The notes under the pieces were generated by a model. The model saw only the letters and a list, made by a program, of their open reading frames with translations. It had not been told where the DNA came from and did not search any database. 64,000 nucleotides of DNA from Streptosporangium sp. NBC_01756 (lineage in GTDB: Bacteria > Actinomycetota > Actinomycetes > Streptosporangiales > Streptosporangiaceae): positions 7,936,001-8,000,000 of the forward strand of contig NZ_CP109130.1 in the NCBI RefSeq assembly GCF_035917975.1. Direction: 5' to 3'. Positions 26,225-34,442 of this stretch are shown here, one piece after another; position 1 is the stretch's first letter, and every line of letters begins with the position of its first letter. Position numbers and translations under genes: made by a program.

Positions 26225-27391
26225 ATGTGTTCGATCGTGAGGCTGGTGGTGCAGGTGAAACTCCTGCCGACGCCCGAGCAGGCGGCGGCGCTGGAAGCGA
26301 CCCTGAACGCCGTCAACACCGCCGCCTGCCAGGTCTCCCGGCTGGCGCATCAACAGCGGACCTTCCGCAACTACGACCTGCGCAAGCACGCCTACGAGGA
26401 AATCAAGGCCGGGTATGGGCTCGCCGCCCAGGCCGCGCAGCACGTGATCAAGAAGGTCGCGGACGCCTACACCACCCTGCATGCCAACCTCCGCAACGGT
26501 AACCTCGGCAAACCAGGCTCAGCGCGCAGACGGAGCGTAGAGTCCACACCCATCGCCTTCCGGCCCGACGCCGCCCACCCCTACGACGACCGCTGCCTGT
26601 CCTGGCAGATCGACGTGGCGACCGTGTCGATCTGGACCGTGCGCGGCCGGGTGAAGAAGGTGGCGTTCACCGCCTCAGCCGAGCAGCTGAAAACCCTGGC
26701 GGCTCACCGCAAGGGCGAATCCGATCTCGTGCACCGCGACGGCATGTGGTTCCTCATCGCCACCTGCGATCTACCCGACGTCCCGCTCACCCCTCCGGGC
26801 GGGTTCGTCGGAGTGGACCTGGGCATCGCCAACATCGCCACCACCAGTACCGGTGCGCGACACAGCGGCAAAGGCCTGAACGCCGTCCGGCATCGACAGC
26901 GCGAACTGCGCCGCCGTTTGCAAGCCAAAGGCACCAAATCCGCCAAGCGGCTGCTCAAGAAGCGCCGCCGTACGGAAGCACGGTTCGCCGCCGACACCAA
27001 CCACCGCATCGCCAAGCAGATCGTGACCGAGGCAGAACGCACCGGGCAGGGGATCGCTCTGGAAGACCTCCAGAACATCCGTGACCGGGTACGGCTTCGC
27101 AAGCCCCAGCGGGTCACGCTGCACTCGTGGTCGTTTCACCAGCTCGGTGCGTTCATCACCTACAAGGCGGCCCGGGCCGGGGTCGCCGTCATCCATGTGG
27201 ACCCTTCCTATACCAGCCAGCAGTGTTCGGCCTGCGGGCATGTGGATAGGAAGAACCGGCCTGACCAGGAAACCTTCCTCTGCACGTCGTGCGGCTTCGC
27301 TGAGCACGCCGACGTCAACGCGGCCCGCAACATCGCCTCACGCGGTGTGGCGGGCTGGGCAGTGAGTCACGCTGCCGACGACGCGGCCTGA
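26225..27391 (+). CDS. tnpB: TnpB RNA-guided nuclease (IS605 accessory protein)
   Basis: The 388-residue protein is a complete TnpB. The RuvC acidic residues are in GVDLGIANIATT, ALEDLQNIRDRV and ADVNAARNIA, and a four-Cys zinc finger (CSACGH ... CTSCGF) lies before the last. TnpB proteins cut DNA under the direction of an RNA made from the element's right end and favour retention of the element. The protein is intact although the partner tnpA is broken, so it could still act. The start (ATG 26225) is supported by family length. Confidence 0.92.
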   Translation: MCSIVRLVVQVKLLPTPEQAAALEATLNAVNTAACQVSRLAHQQRTFRNYDLRKHAYEEIKAGYGLAAQAAQHVIKKVADAYTTLHANLRNGNLGKPGSARRRSVESTPIAFRPDAAHPYDDRCLSWQIDVATVSIWTVRGRVKKVAFTASAEQLKTLAAHRKGESDLVHRDGMWFLIATCDLPDVPLTPPGGFVGVDLGIANIATTSTGARHSGKGLNAVRHRQRELRRRLQAKGTKSAKRLLKKRRRTEARFAADTNHRIAKQIVTEAERTGQGIALEDLQNIRDRVRLRKPQRVTLHSWSFHQLGAFITYKAARAGVAVIHVDPSYTSQQCSACGHVDRKNRPDQETFLCTSCGFAEHADVNAARNIASRGVAGWAVSHAADDAA

Positions 27392-27462
27392 ACCGTCGAA
27401 GCCATCGACGGCGAGGAGTTGCAAGCTCGGTCGTTTACGGCCGAGAAGCTGACCGCATCATA
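27300..27462 (+). ncRNA. Predicted omega/right-end guide RNA of TnpB
   Basis: In IS605 elements the guide RNA comes from the 3' end of tnpB and the right-end hairpins. The corresponding stretch here ends after the TTTA-loop hairpin at 27426-27445. I place it by analogy only; no separate promoter is visible. Confidence 0.35.
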
Positions 27463-27465
27463 CTC

Positions 27466-28145
27466 CTTGGCGGAGGTGCGCTTGGGTGTTCTTGTGGGAG
27501 ATGCTCATATGTGGGTGGATTCGGCTTTCGACTGTCTTCTGCGTGGCGTGAGGCCATTAGACTTTGAATGGCAACAAATAGCTTAAAGTGATGCTGTCCA
27601 CAGCGCATGATCAATGAGCGGTACGCAGTGATCTCCCCCTCTTGCTTGGAGAGTCAAGGTCGAGGGGAGAATCCATGTCCCGCAAACATGCCGTTGTCGC
27701 CGGTGGCGTTCCAGAGATCACCACGCTTGCGGCGACGACCGCTCCGGGTTGTCACCCGATCCCAGACGCGAGGCGCTTCAGGCGCTGTCGCCGTACAGAA
27801 AACGGCGCTGGGCATGTTTGAGCCATCCTATTTCGATCTTGCTCTCGGTGTCGCCCGAGGATCAGGTCCGATTGCTCCACGGGACCCGCCCGACCCCGTG
27901 CGAGGCGCGGTTCCAAGGAACGCTCGGTGGTGACTTCGGTGGTTTCTGGTCATCGGAACCGTCGCACAGTCCCTCGTGGCAGAGACCACCGAATCCGTCG
28001 GCCTTGTGCCGGTGGATCTGTGTCGCCGTGAGCCGATGTATGGCGTACGGCGAACGCGATACCGCCAATCGGCGGGACGAGAAGAAATGACACATCATCG
28101 ATGGTTTGACTTGGCATGAAATGGTAAAGGAAGGACGGATTTGTA
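27466..28145. other. 680-bp gap with possible gene debris
   Basis: No intact gene is supported. An ATG at 27675 with a good GAGGGGAG site opens a short frame (MSRKHAVVAGG...) that stops after about 48 codons, and the DNA beyond is open in other frames, which could mean a decayed small secreted-protein gene. The last part upstream of 28146 is AT-richer than average and probably holds the promoter of the ice-binding-like gene. Confidence 0.4.
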
Positions 28146-29222
28146 ATGAAAGTCCATCGCTCCAACCCCAATTTGGGTGGCAATATCCGTTGCCGACTCA
28201 GGGGAGTTCTCACCGCCCTGGCCGTGCTGGGGGCCGTCGTCCTGACACCGCATCTCGCGAGTGCCAGGGCTGTGCCGCTTCCGGTGGATCTCGGGGCTGC
28301 CGGTGGTTTCGCGGTTCTGGGGGGAAGCACGGTCACCAATACCGGTTCCTCTCTCGTCACCGGTGATCTCGGGGTGAGTCCGGGGACGGCGGTGACCGGG
28401 TTTCCGCCCGGTACCGTGGTCGGAGCGGTGCACTCGGCCGATGCGGTCGCCGGGCAGGCCCAGAGTGATCTGACGGCCGCCTACCTCGATGCCGCCGGCC
28501 GGATACCGGATGCCACCATCCCGACGGAACTCGGCGGGACCACTCGGACGCCGGGTGTCTACAACTCCGCTGCGGGCACTTTCGGGATCACCGGGAACCT
28601 GACCCTGGATGCGCAGGGGGACTCGGATGCGGTCTTCGTCTTCCAGACCGCCTCCACGCTCATCACCGCGTCGGCCAGCACGGTGACCCTTACCGGAGGC
28701 GCCCAGGCATGCAATGTCTTCTGGCAGGTCGGTAGTTCGGCCACGCTGGGGACCAACTCCAGCCTCGCCGGAAACATCCTTGCGCTGACCTCGATCACGG
28801 TCACCACCGGGGTGACCGTGAACGGCCGTACCCTGGCCCGCAACGGCGCCGTCACCCTCGACACCGACACCATCACCCGATCCGCCTGTCAGGCGCCACC
28901 GGACAGGTCGACCACCACTACGCTGACCTCGTCGTGCGCCATAAAGCAGCAGAGCCCGATCACCTTCACCGCGACGGTGAGATCTTCGAGTGCGACCGTT
29001 CCCACCGGCCCGGTCGTTTTCTTCGCTGACGGATCGAATCTGGGCTCGGCCCAGCTCAACGCCACCGGTCACGCCACCCTGACCGTCGCCAGCCTCCCGG
29101 AAGGCGTACATCAAATCGTCGCCACCTTCCCGGGTACGGCTCAGCTGGATCCCAGTGCCTCGCAGGTGCTGACCCAGCGCATCGACGCCAAAGGCTTCTG
29201 TCTCATAAAGAATTGCTGGTGA
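28146..29222 (+). CDS. Secreted ice-binding-like protein (DUF3494) with Ig-like tail
   Basis: The 358-residue protein starts with a basic, hydrophobic signal peptide (LTALAVLGAVVLTPHLASA). A DUF3494 beta-solenoid follows at about 42-245 (LPVDLGAAGGFAVLGGSTV ... FVFQTASTLITASAS ... VFWQVGSSATLGT), and then a C-terminal bacterial Ig-like domain with Cys residues (PITFTATVRS, PTGPVVFFADGS). DUF3494 proteins include ice-binding adhesins, but in actinomycetes of soil the role may be surface adhesion. Bases 28266-28886 are almost identical to part of the next gene. Confidence 0.88.
   Translation: MKVHRSNPNLGGNIRCRLRGVLTALAVLGAVVLTPHLASARAVPLPVDLGAAGGFAVLGGSTVTNTGSSLVTGDLGVSPGTAVTGFPPGTVVGAVHSADAVAGQAQSDLTAAYLDAAGRIPDATIPTELGGTTRTPGVYNSAAGTFGITGNLTLDAQGDSDAVFVFQTASTLITASASTVTLTGGAQACNVFWQVGSSATLGTNSSLAGNILALTSITVTTGVTVNGRTLARNGAVTLDTDTITRSACQAPPDRSTTTTLTSSCAIKQQSPITFTATVRSSSATVPTGPVVFFADGSNLGSAQLNATGHATLTVASLPEGVHQIVATFPGTAQLDPSASQVLTQRIDAKGFCLIKNCW
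28266..28886 (+). repeat. 621-bp direct repeat, copy 1 (DUF3494 module)
   Basis: This segment matches 30851-31471 with no gaps (constant offset 2585 bp) and about seven base differences seen by eye. It encodes the whole DUF3494 module. The sharp drop in similarity at both ends suggests a recent duplication or gene conversion. Confidence 0.95.
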
Positions 29223-29464
29223 GAAATGTGGCATGAGTCGGACACCTTCGTTTATTGCGAAACGGGGCTTGTGAGCTGCGCCGTACCGGTATCTCTTTAA
29301 GGGGACGGCTGGGGTTTCGATTGAGAGCCCTTCGGGATTGTCGGTCAGCGTGCGCTGTCGAGTAAATGCATTTAGTTCCCTCTTGGAAGGTTCCGCGGTT
29401 CCTGTCGTCCAAACATCGCGGAGGCATCCTTTAAAAGCTCAGGACAACGGCGACATGGAATGAA

Positions 29465-31888
29465 ATGAACCCTATCGAGAGTAAACACAGGGCAATCCTT
29501 CGCCTCGGTAGGCGAGTCCAGGTTTTCGGTGTCGCGGCTACGGTGTTCGCCTCATTCCTCGCGATGTCCTTCCAAACTCCGACGAACGCGATCGGCAAAA
29601 AATCGATTGTCATTTCGCCGGACTCATATGTCAACGATGACAGGGCGGCTCCAGTCCGTCGTCCCGCTGCCGTGATCCGAAAGCCGGACATCCATGTGAA
29701 TGGCGGATGCCGGAAGCGGCGCTGCGGGCCCTGCAAAAACAGAAGCAGATGCTGTGTATGCCTACGTGGTCCACGCGGTCCGCATGATTCACGCGGTTCG
29801 CATGAACCGGAAAATCCGGCGGGTGCTGATGAAGCGCAAGGTCCGACGGGTCCGACGGGTGCTGATGAAGTGCAGGGTCCGGCGGGTCCGAAGGGCACGG
29901 CGGGTGTTGACGGAGCGCAGGGCCCAACAGGTCCGGCGGGTCCGGTCGGTCCGGCGGGTGCTGATGGAGCGCGAGGACCAGCAGGACCAGAGGGGCCGGT
30001 CGGGGCCGACGGCGCTCCGGCGGTTTTCTCGGCCGAGAAACGGGGCATTGTCGGCCGTAAAACTTCGGACAGCGCGAATGCCGTCCATCGAGTCGATCCG
30101 TACGGCCGCAGCAGTAGCAGCAACCCCTCGGCCGATGCGACTCCGCCTTACGGAACCGGCAGCCTCGGAATAACCGCCGGCGGCGGAGCGGACAAGATCA
30201 CCGTTGGCAACGAGACGGATTTCGCGGAGCAGTCGCTCAGCGACCTCGGCACCCTGAAGTACTGGGTATTCGCAAAAGCCGACTCCATGACCGATGTCAT
30301 GCTGCCGACCATCGGCATAGAGGTCGATCCCCATGTGGGTCCGGCGGGCTACACGACCTTGGTCTACCTGCCTGACAGCTCCATAAGTCCGTCGGCCCCT
30401 GCGTCGCGGACCCCTGATGTCTGGCAGGAGTACGACGCCAGTGCCGCCGGCGGCAGATGGTACGCCAGCGGGACGACCGGAAATCTGATCGATTGCAGCA
30501 TGGTTTCTCCATGCTCGTTCGACGAACTCAAGGCCAAGCTGCCGGACGCGGTGATCGCTTATGGTCCGGGTCTCAGCACGGGCAGCGGAAACGTGTTCGT
30601 CGGAGCGGTCGACGGGCTGCAGATCAACGACACGATCTATGATTTCGAGCCTCTCGCTGTGCGCAAGACGACTTCGTCGGCTTTGAGACTGACAGGAGGA
30701 CCGGCACGGGAGACGGAGTCACTTCCCGCTGAAGCGGTCACCTCGCCTCGGTCGAGGCTCCGGGCGAGTTCGTCCGGAACCTCTCAGCCGACGGCGGGTC
30801 GCGCGTCCGTCTCCACCAGGGTCGTGCCCATTGCCACCCGGTCCGGTGCGAGGGCTGTGCCGCTTCCGGTGGATCTCGGGGCTGCCGGTGGTTTCGCGGT
30901 TCTGGGGGGAAGCACGGTCACCAATACCGGTTCCTCTCTCGTCACCGGTGATCTCGGGGTGAGTCCGGGGACGGCGGTGACCGGGTTTCCGCCCGGTACC
31001 GTGGTCGGAGCGGTGCACTCGGCCGATGCGGTCGCCGGGCAGGCCCAGAGTGATCTGACGGCCGCCTACCTCGATGCCGCCGGCCGGACGCCGGATGCCA
31101 CCATCCCGACGGAACTCGGCGGGACCACCCGGACGCCGGGTGTCTACAACTCCGCTGCGGGCACTTTCGGGATCACCGGGAACCTGACCCTGGATGCGCA
31201 GGGGGACTCGGATGCGGTCTTCGTCTTCCAGACCGCCTCCACGCTCATCACCGCGTCGGCCAGCACGGTGACCCTTACCGGAGGCGCCCAGGCGCGCAAT
31301 GTCTTCTGGCAGGTCGGTAGTTCGGCCACGCTGGGGACCAACTCCAGCCTCGCCGGAAACATCCTCGCGCTGACCTCGATCACGGTCACCACCGGGGTGA
31401 CCGTGAACGGCCGTACCCTGGCCCGCAACGGCGCCGTCACCCTCGACACCGACACCATCACCCGGTCCGCCGGTCCCCTCTCCATCAGCGCGCCCGAGAC
31501 CGCGAACCTGGGTTCCGCGACAGCCAGTGCCGACGACATATCGGCACGCCTCGGTGGGGTCACCGTGACCGACGCTCGTGGTAACCCGAGCGCCGCCTGG
31601 ATCGCGACCGTCAGCTCGACGGACTTCACCACCGGTGGCGCCACAGCATCCGAGACCATCGCCAAAGGATCCGTCGACTACTCTCCGGGCGCGGCCACGA
31701 GCACGACCGGTGACGCGACGTTCACTCCCGGAACCGCCGGTGACCTCGGCTCCGCACGTGTCGCCTTCTCCGCCTCCAACGGTACGGGGAACAACTCCGC
31801 CACCTGGAACCCGATGATCACTGTGACTCTGCCTGTCGGTGTTCGCGCCGGAACCTACACCGCCACCATCACCCACTCGGTCGCGTAG
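29465..31888 (+). CDS. Mosaic surface protein: collagen-like, DUF3494 and WxL-like domains
   Basis: This 807-residue exported protein begins with a signal anchor (VFGVAATVFASFLAMSF). A Gly-X-Y collagen-like stretch (about 115-190, GPAGPKGTAGVDGAQGP type), a beta-sandwich region (about 225-400), the DUF3494 module shared with its neighbour (about 460-670) and a WxL-like C-terminus follow (VTVTDARGNPSAAW, ATVSSTDFTTGG, GTYTATITHSV). The array of parts suggests a filamentous cell-wall-bound adhesin. The ribosome site is weak. No sortase motif is seen. Confidence 0.85.
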   Translation: MNPIESKHRAILRLGRRVQVFGVAATVFASFLAMSFQTPTNAIGKKSIVISPDSYVNDDRAAPVRRPAAVIRKPDIHVNGGCRKRRCGPCKNRSRCCVCLRGPRGPHDSRGSHEPENPAGADEAQGPTGPTGADEVQGPAGPKGTAGVDGAQGPTGPAGPVGPAGADGARGPAGPEGPVGADGAPAVFSAEKRGIVGRKTSDSANAVHRVDPYGRSSSSNPSADATPPYGTGSLGITAGGGADKITVGNETDFAEQSLSDLGTLKYWVFAKADSMTDVMLPTIGIEVDPHVGPAGYTTLVYLPDSSISPSAPASRTPDVWQEYDASAAGGRWYASGTTGNLIDCSMVSPCSFDELKAKLPDAVIAYGPGLSTGSGNVFVGAVDGLQINDTIYDFEPLAVRKTTSSALRLTGGPARETESLPAEAVTSPRSRLRASSSGTSQPTAGRASVSTRVVPIATRSGARAVPLPVDLGAAGGFAVLGGSTVTNTGSSLVTGDLGVSPGTAVTGFPPGTVVGAVHSADAVAGQAQSDLTAAYLDAAGRTPDATIPTELGGTTRTPGVYNSAAGTFGITGNLTLDAQGDSDAVFVFQTASTLITASASTVTLTGGAQARNVFWQVGSSATLGTNSSLAGNILALTSITVTTGVTVNGRTLARNGAVTLDTDTITRSAGPLSISAPETANLGSATASADDISARLGGVTVTDARGNPSAAWIATVSSTDFTTGGATASETIAKGSVDYSPGAATSTTGDATFTPGTAGDLGSARVAFSASNGTGNNSATWNPMITVTLPVGVRAGTYTATITHSVA
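30851..31471 (+). repeat. 621-bp direct repeat, copy 2 (DUF3494 module)
   Basis: This copy matches 28266-28886. Only two residues differ clearly (GRTPD against GRIPD, AQARNV against AQACNV); most differences are synonymous. Confidence 0.95.
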
Positions 31889-31961
31889 CGCCCCTTCCCG
31901 TGGTCGCTTACCGGGCTCGGCCCGGAACGCCGCCGGTGGGTGCGATCGCGGCCGGCGTGCG

Positions 31962-32705
31962 TCAGTGATCGCGTAACAGGCCGCCCGCGCCGTACACCTT
32001 CTCGTTGATCCCGTTGTCGCGCAGTGCCGTCCACCAGGTGGCGGCGTTGATCGCGATGACGGGCTTGCCGAGCCACCGCTCGGCCTCGTCGGCCAGGCCG
32101 ACCATCGACAGATTGGTGCCGCACTGCACGAGCGCGTCCACGTCGGCGGAGTCCACCTCCAGCAGGGCGGCACGCAACTCGTCCGTGGTCACATGGGCGA
32201 TCGACACGGCGGTGGGACAACGCAGCCCCTTGATGGCCACCACGTCGAAGCCGATCTCGGTGAAGAACGTGACCACGTTCTCGTCGCCCACCGGCTGGTA
32301 CGGCGTGACCACGCCGATCCGGCGGCAGCCGTACAGGTTCAGGGCCCGTTCGCAGGCCTCCGCACCGGTGGCGACCTGGAGGCCGGTGAGGTCGTTGATC
32401 TGCCGGACGAACTGCCGGTTCCCTTCGACGCCACCCCAGAACGTCTCGGCCGACATGCCCATGACCATGTAGTCCGGTTCGCAGGTCATCACCCGTTCGC
32501 AGGCCGCGCCGATCTCCTCGCGGATCTGTGCCAGCAGCCGTTCCATCCCCGCGTCTCCGGCCATGTTCTGGTCGCGGATGTGGATCCGGCTGAAGTGCGC
32601 CGTCACACCGGGCACCGTCATGCGGGAGAAGTCGGGTTCGACGATCGTGTTCGTGGAGGGGGCGATCACCCCGAACTTACGCCGCCAGCCGAGCGCGTCG
32701 GTCAT
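31962..32705 (-). CDS. Maleate cis-trans isomerase / Asp-Glu racemase superfamily protein
   Basis: The 247-residue protein is related to maleate isomerase and arylmalonate decarboxylase. It has the N-terminal GVIAPSTNTIVEPDF, the central EPDYMVMGMSAETFWGG and the late Cys motif VQCGTNLSM. Family isomerases use two Cys; here the first position (MGMSAET) has no Cys while the second is kept, as in arylmalonate decarboxylases. It could isomerise or decarboxylate a substituted maleate or malonate. ATG 32705 overlaps the upstream stop by 4 nt; it ends the operon that starts at 37235. Confidence 0.8.
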   Translation of the reverse strand: MTDALGWRRKFGVIAPSTNTIVEPDFSRMTVPGVTAHFSRIHIRDQNMAGDAGMERLLAQIREEIGAACERVMTCEPDYMVMGMSAETFWGGVEGNRQFVRQINDLTGLQVATGAEACERALNLYGCRRIGVVTPYQPVGDENVVTFFTEIGFDVVAIKGLRCPTAVSIAHVTTDELRAALLEVDSADVDALVQCGTNLSMVGLADEAERWLGKPVIAINAATWWTALRDNGINEKVYGAGGLLRDH

Positions 32706-33394
32706 GCCACTTCCTCCGGTTGCGTGCCGGTACGGCCCGCGCGGGCCAGCCGTACCGAGGCGGCCAGGAACGCCGCCTGGGCGGCGGTGTTGCAGAGCTG
32801 CTCGACCCACTGGAGCGTGACGCTCTGGTCGGGTCGCGCGGCCAGCGGGCTGAGCACGAAGAAGCCGAGGAGCTGTACTCCGATCAGCCCCGCCGAGAGC
32901 GTGTCGCCCCGGTCGAGTGCCGCGAGAATCAGGTAGACGCCGCCGATGGTGCAGAACACGGTGGTGCTGACGAGGAGGGGGATCGTCCGGCCCGCCGCGA
33001 GCGCGCCCGCCGCGCAGGCCAGGGTCAGCAGTGGAACGAGCCAGGCCAGCCAGCGGGGCGTCGTCCCGGACCGGGCCGTGGCCAGCACCAGGCAGAGCAG
33101 TCCGAACCCGAGCGTGAGCAGGGGGAACAGCAGGTTCTCCAGCCACGGCAGGTCGGGTCCGCCGAGCGCGACGATGAGCTTCCACCCCGCCTTCCCGAGG
33201 CCGCCCAGCCCGATCAGCACACCCGCGAGCACGATGAGGGCACCGGACCGGTGGCCGAGCCGTCCCCGGCCGGCCGTGGCCGTGTCGCCGGGCTCTCCGA
33301 ACCTCCGGAGGGTGATCACTCCCGCCGCCGTCAGGACGACGGGGACGAAGTCCTCGACCGCCAGGGCGAGGGGATAGGCCGGAGGGCCCGTCAT
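32702..33394 (-). CDS. Integral membrane protein, about six helices
   Basis: The 230-residue protein is very hydrophobic with helices such as LIVLAGVLIGLGGLGKAGW, LLFPLLTLGFGLLCLVLA and LLTLACAAGALAAG. No transporter family is recognised. It lies between an unknown gene and the maleate-isomerase-family gene and is coupled to the latter (ATGA). It may import or export a pathway compound. ATG 33394 is chosen to match the first membrane segment; the ribosome site is weak. Confidence 0.65.
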   Translation of the reverse strand: MTGPPAYPLALAVEDFVPVVLTAAGVITLRRFGEPGDTATAGRGRLGHRSGALIVLAGVLIGLGGLGKAGWKLIVALGGPDLPWLENLLFPLLTLGFGLLCLVLATARSGTTPRWLAWLVPLLTLACAAGALAAGRTIPLLVSTTVFCTIGGVYLILAALDRGDTLSAGLIGVQLLGFFVLSPLAARPDQSVTLQWVEQLCNTAAQAAFLAASVRLARAGRTGTQPEEVA

Positions 33395-33437
33395 CGTCGC
33401 GGGGACGGGTCGGGGGCGGGGCCCCGGGCGCCACCGG

Positions 33438-34442
33438 TCACGACGGCGACCATGCCAGGACACCGTGGACGACGGCGGACAGGACATTGCCGTCGAACAG
33501 CTCGTAGGCGACGGCCATGGTGGCACCGGCCCCCATGCCGGGCTCCGCGTCGATCATGAACTCCCGGCCTTTCAGCTTCCACACGTCCGTGAAGTGCAGG
33601 GAGGGATAGCACGCCCTGCCGTACGCCAGGGCGTTGCCCCATGCGCCGGGACCCTCGTAGAAGGAGCGGAAGCCGTCCCGGCGGACCTCCGCGGTGTACT
33701 CGCGCTCCAGCGCCCCCGTCCAGGTGACGCGCCGGCGGGTGCGGAGCAGGTCGATCGGCTCCAGGGCGATCGAGACGCCGACCGTCCCGCACGGCTTCTG
33801 GTCGGCACCCCACAGCTCGCAGGTCCCGCTGTAGGTGCCCGCCTCCTTGGTCGGCAGGATGTACGGCACCGCACCGCACCGCGTCTCCGACTCCAGGAGT
33901 TCGGCGACCCGCTCGGGGTCGCGCGTGTAGACGCCGTTGAAGACGCCCACGACGGCCGGCCCCTGGTGGAGGACGGACGAGTAGGCCTGTGTCCGTCCGT
34001 CCGGCAGCACCTGGTTCCAGGTGTTGAGGTCCACCTGCCAGCCGGGCCCGTAGTAGTGGGCGTCCACGAACGATCCGTACGGCTGGCCGGTGCCGTGGAA
34101 ATCGGGTCCGGTGTAGACGCGGTTGCGGTCGGAGTCGACCACGCCGAACGCGAAGGGCGCCCCCAGCTTGAACTGTCCCGCCATCGGGCCGCCGCCGGTC
34201 AGGGCGCCGTCCATGACGTAGGTCGTCGCTCCGTTGTCGAACACCGACGAGCGGCGGATGTCCTCGAAGCCGAGCCACGTTCCGTCGGCCGCGAACAGCG
34301 AGGGCCGGCCGACCCACTCGCCGGTGATCCGCCGCTGCCACTCGCTCGGCTCGGTTCCCTCCGGCTCGGCGGTCGCGGGAGGCGCGGCCCTCTCCGGGTC
34401 GGCGGTCGCGAGCGGCTCGGTCCCCTCCAGGGCGGCGGTCAC
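33438..34442 (-). CDS. Conserved-looking protein of unknown function in the IclR regulon
   Basis: The 334-residue protein begins with a low-complexity Glu/Pro/Thr stretch (EGTEPLATADPERAAPPAT) and continues with a soluble beta-rich domain (ITGEWVGRPSLFAADGTWLG, DSDRNRVYTGPDFHGTGQP, GVFNGVYTRDPERVAELL, RACYPSLHFTDVWKLKG). Repeating aromatic strands hint at a lipocalin-like barrel, which would fit ligand binding, but I recognise no family. GTG 34442 overlaps the stop of the RCCR-like gene (GTGA). Its place among the reductase genes suggests a function in the same pathway. Confidence 0.65.
   Translation of the reverse strand: MTAALEGTEPLATADPERAAPPATAEPEGTEPSEWQRRITGEWVGRPSLFAADGTWLGFEDIRRSSVFDNGATTYVMDGALTGGGPMAGQFKLGAPFAFGVVDSDRNRVYTGPDFHGTGQPYGSFVDAHYYGPGWQVDLNTWNQVLPDGRTQAYSSVLHQGPAVVGVFNGVYTRDPERVAELLESETRCGAVPYILPTKEAGTYSGTCELWGADQKPCGTVGVSIALEPIDLLRTRRRVTWTGALEREYTAEVRRDGFRSFYEGPGAWGNALAYGRACYPSLHFTDVWKLKGREFMIDAEPGMGAGATMAVAYELFDGNVLSAVVHGVLAWSPS

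Larger units (their letters stand above)
25690..27465. mobile_element. IS200/IS605-family insertion sequence
   Basis: A divergent tnpA (minus, frameshifted) and tnpB (plus, intact) pair is bounded by subterminal hairpins. Left: CCCGGGCG-TTTA-CGCCCGGG at 25695-25714, an 8-bp perfect stem. Right: CTCGGTCG-TTTA-CGGCCGAG at 27426-27445, an 8-bp stem with one G-T pair. Both share the TTTA loop, as expected for the ends recognised by one TnpA. Exact cleavage points and the target tetra- or pentanucleotide are not fixed; limits are approximate. Confidence 0.8.

Noticed and set aside
27607..27933. 108-codon frame downstream of the insertion sequence
   Set aside because: No ribosome site, no family and abrupt composition; at best debris of a lost gene.
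29700..30173. Arg/Val-rich frame opposite in phase to the collagen-like region
   Set aside because: The repeat of Gly-X-Y codons makes all phases open; only the Gly-X-Y phase continues into recognisable domains.
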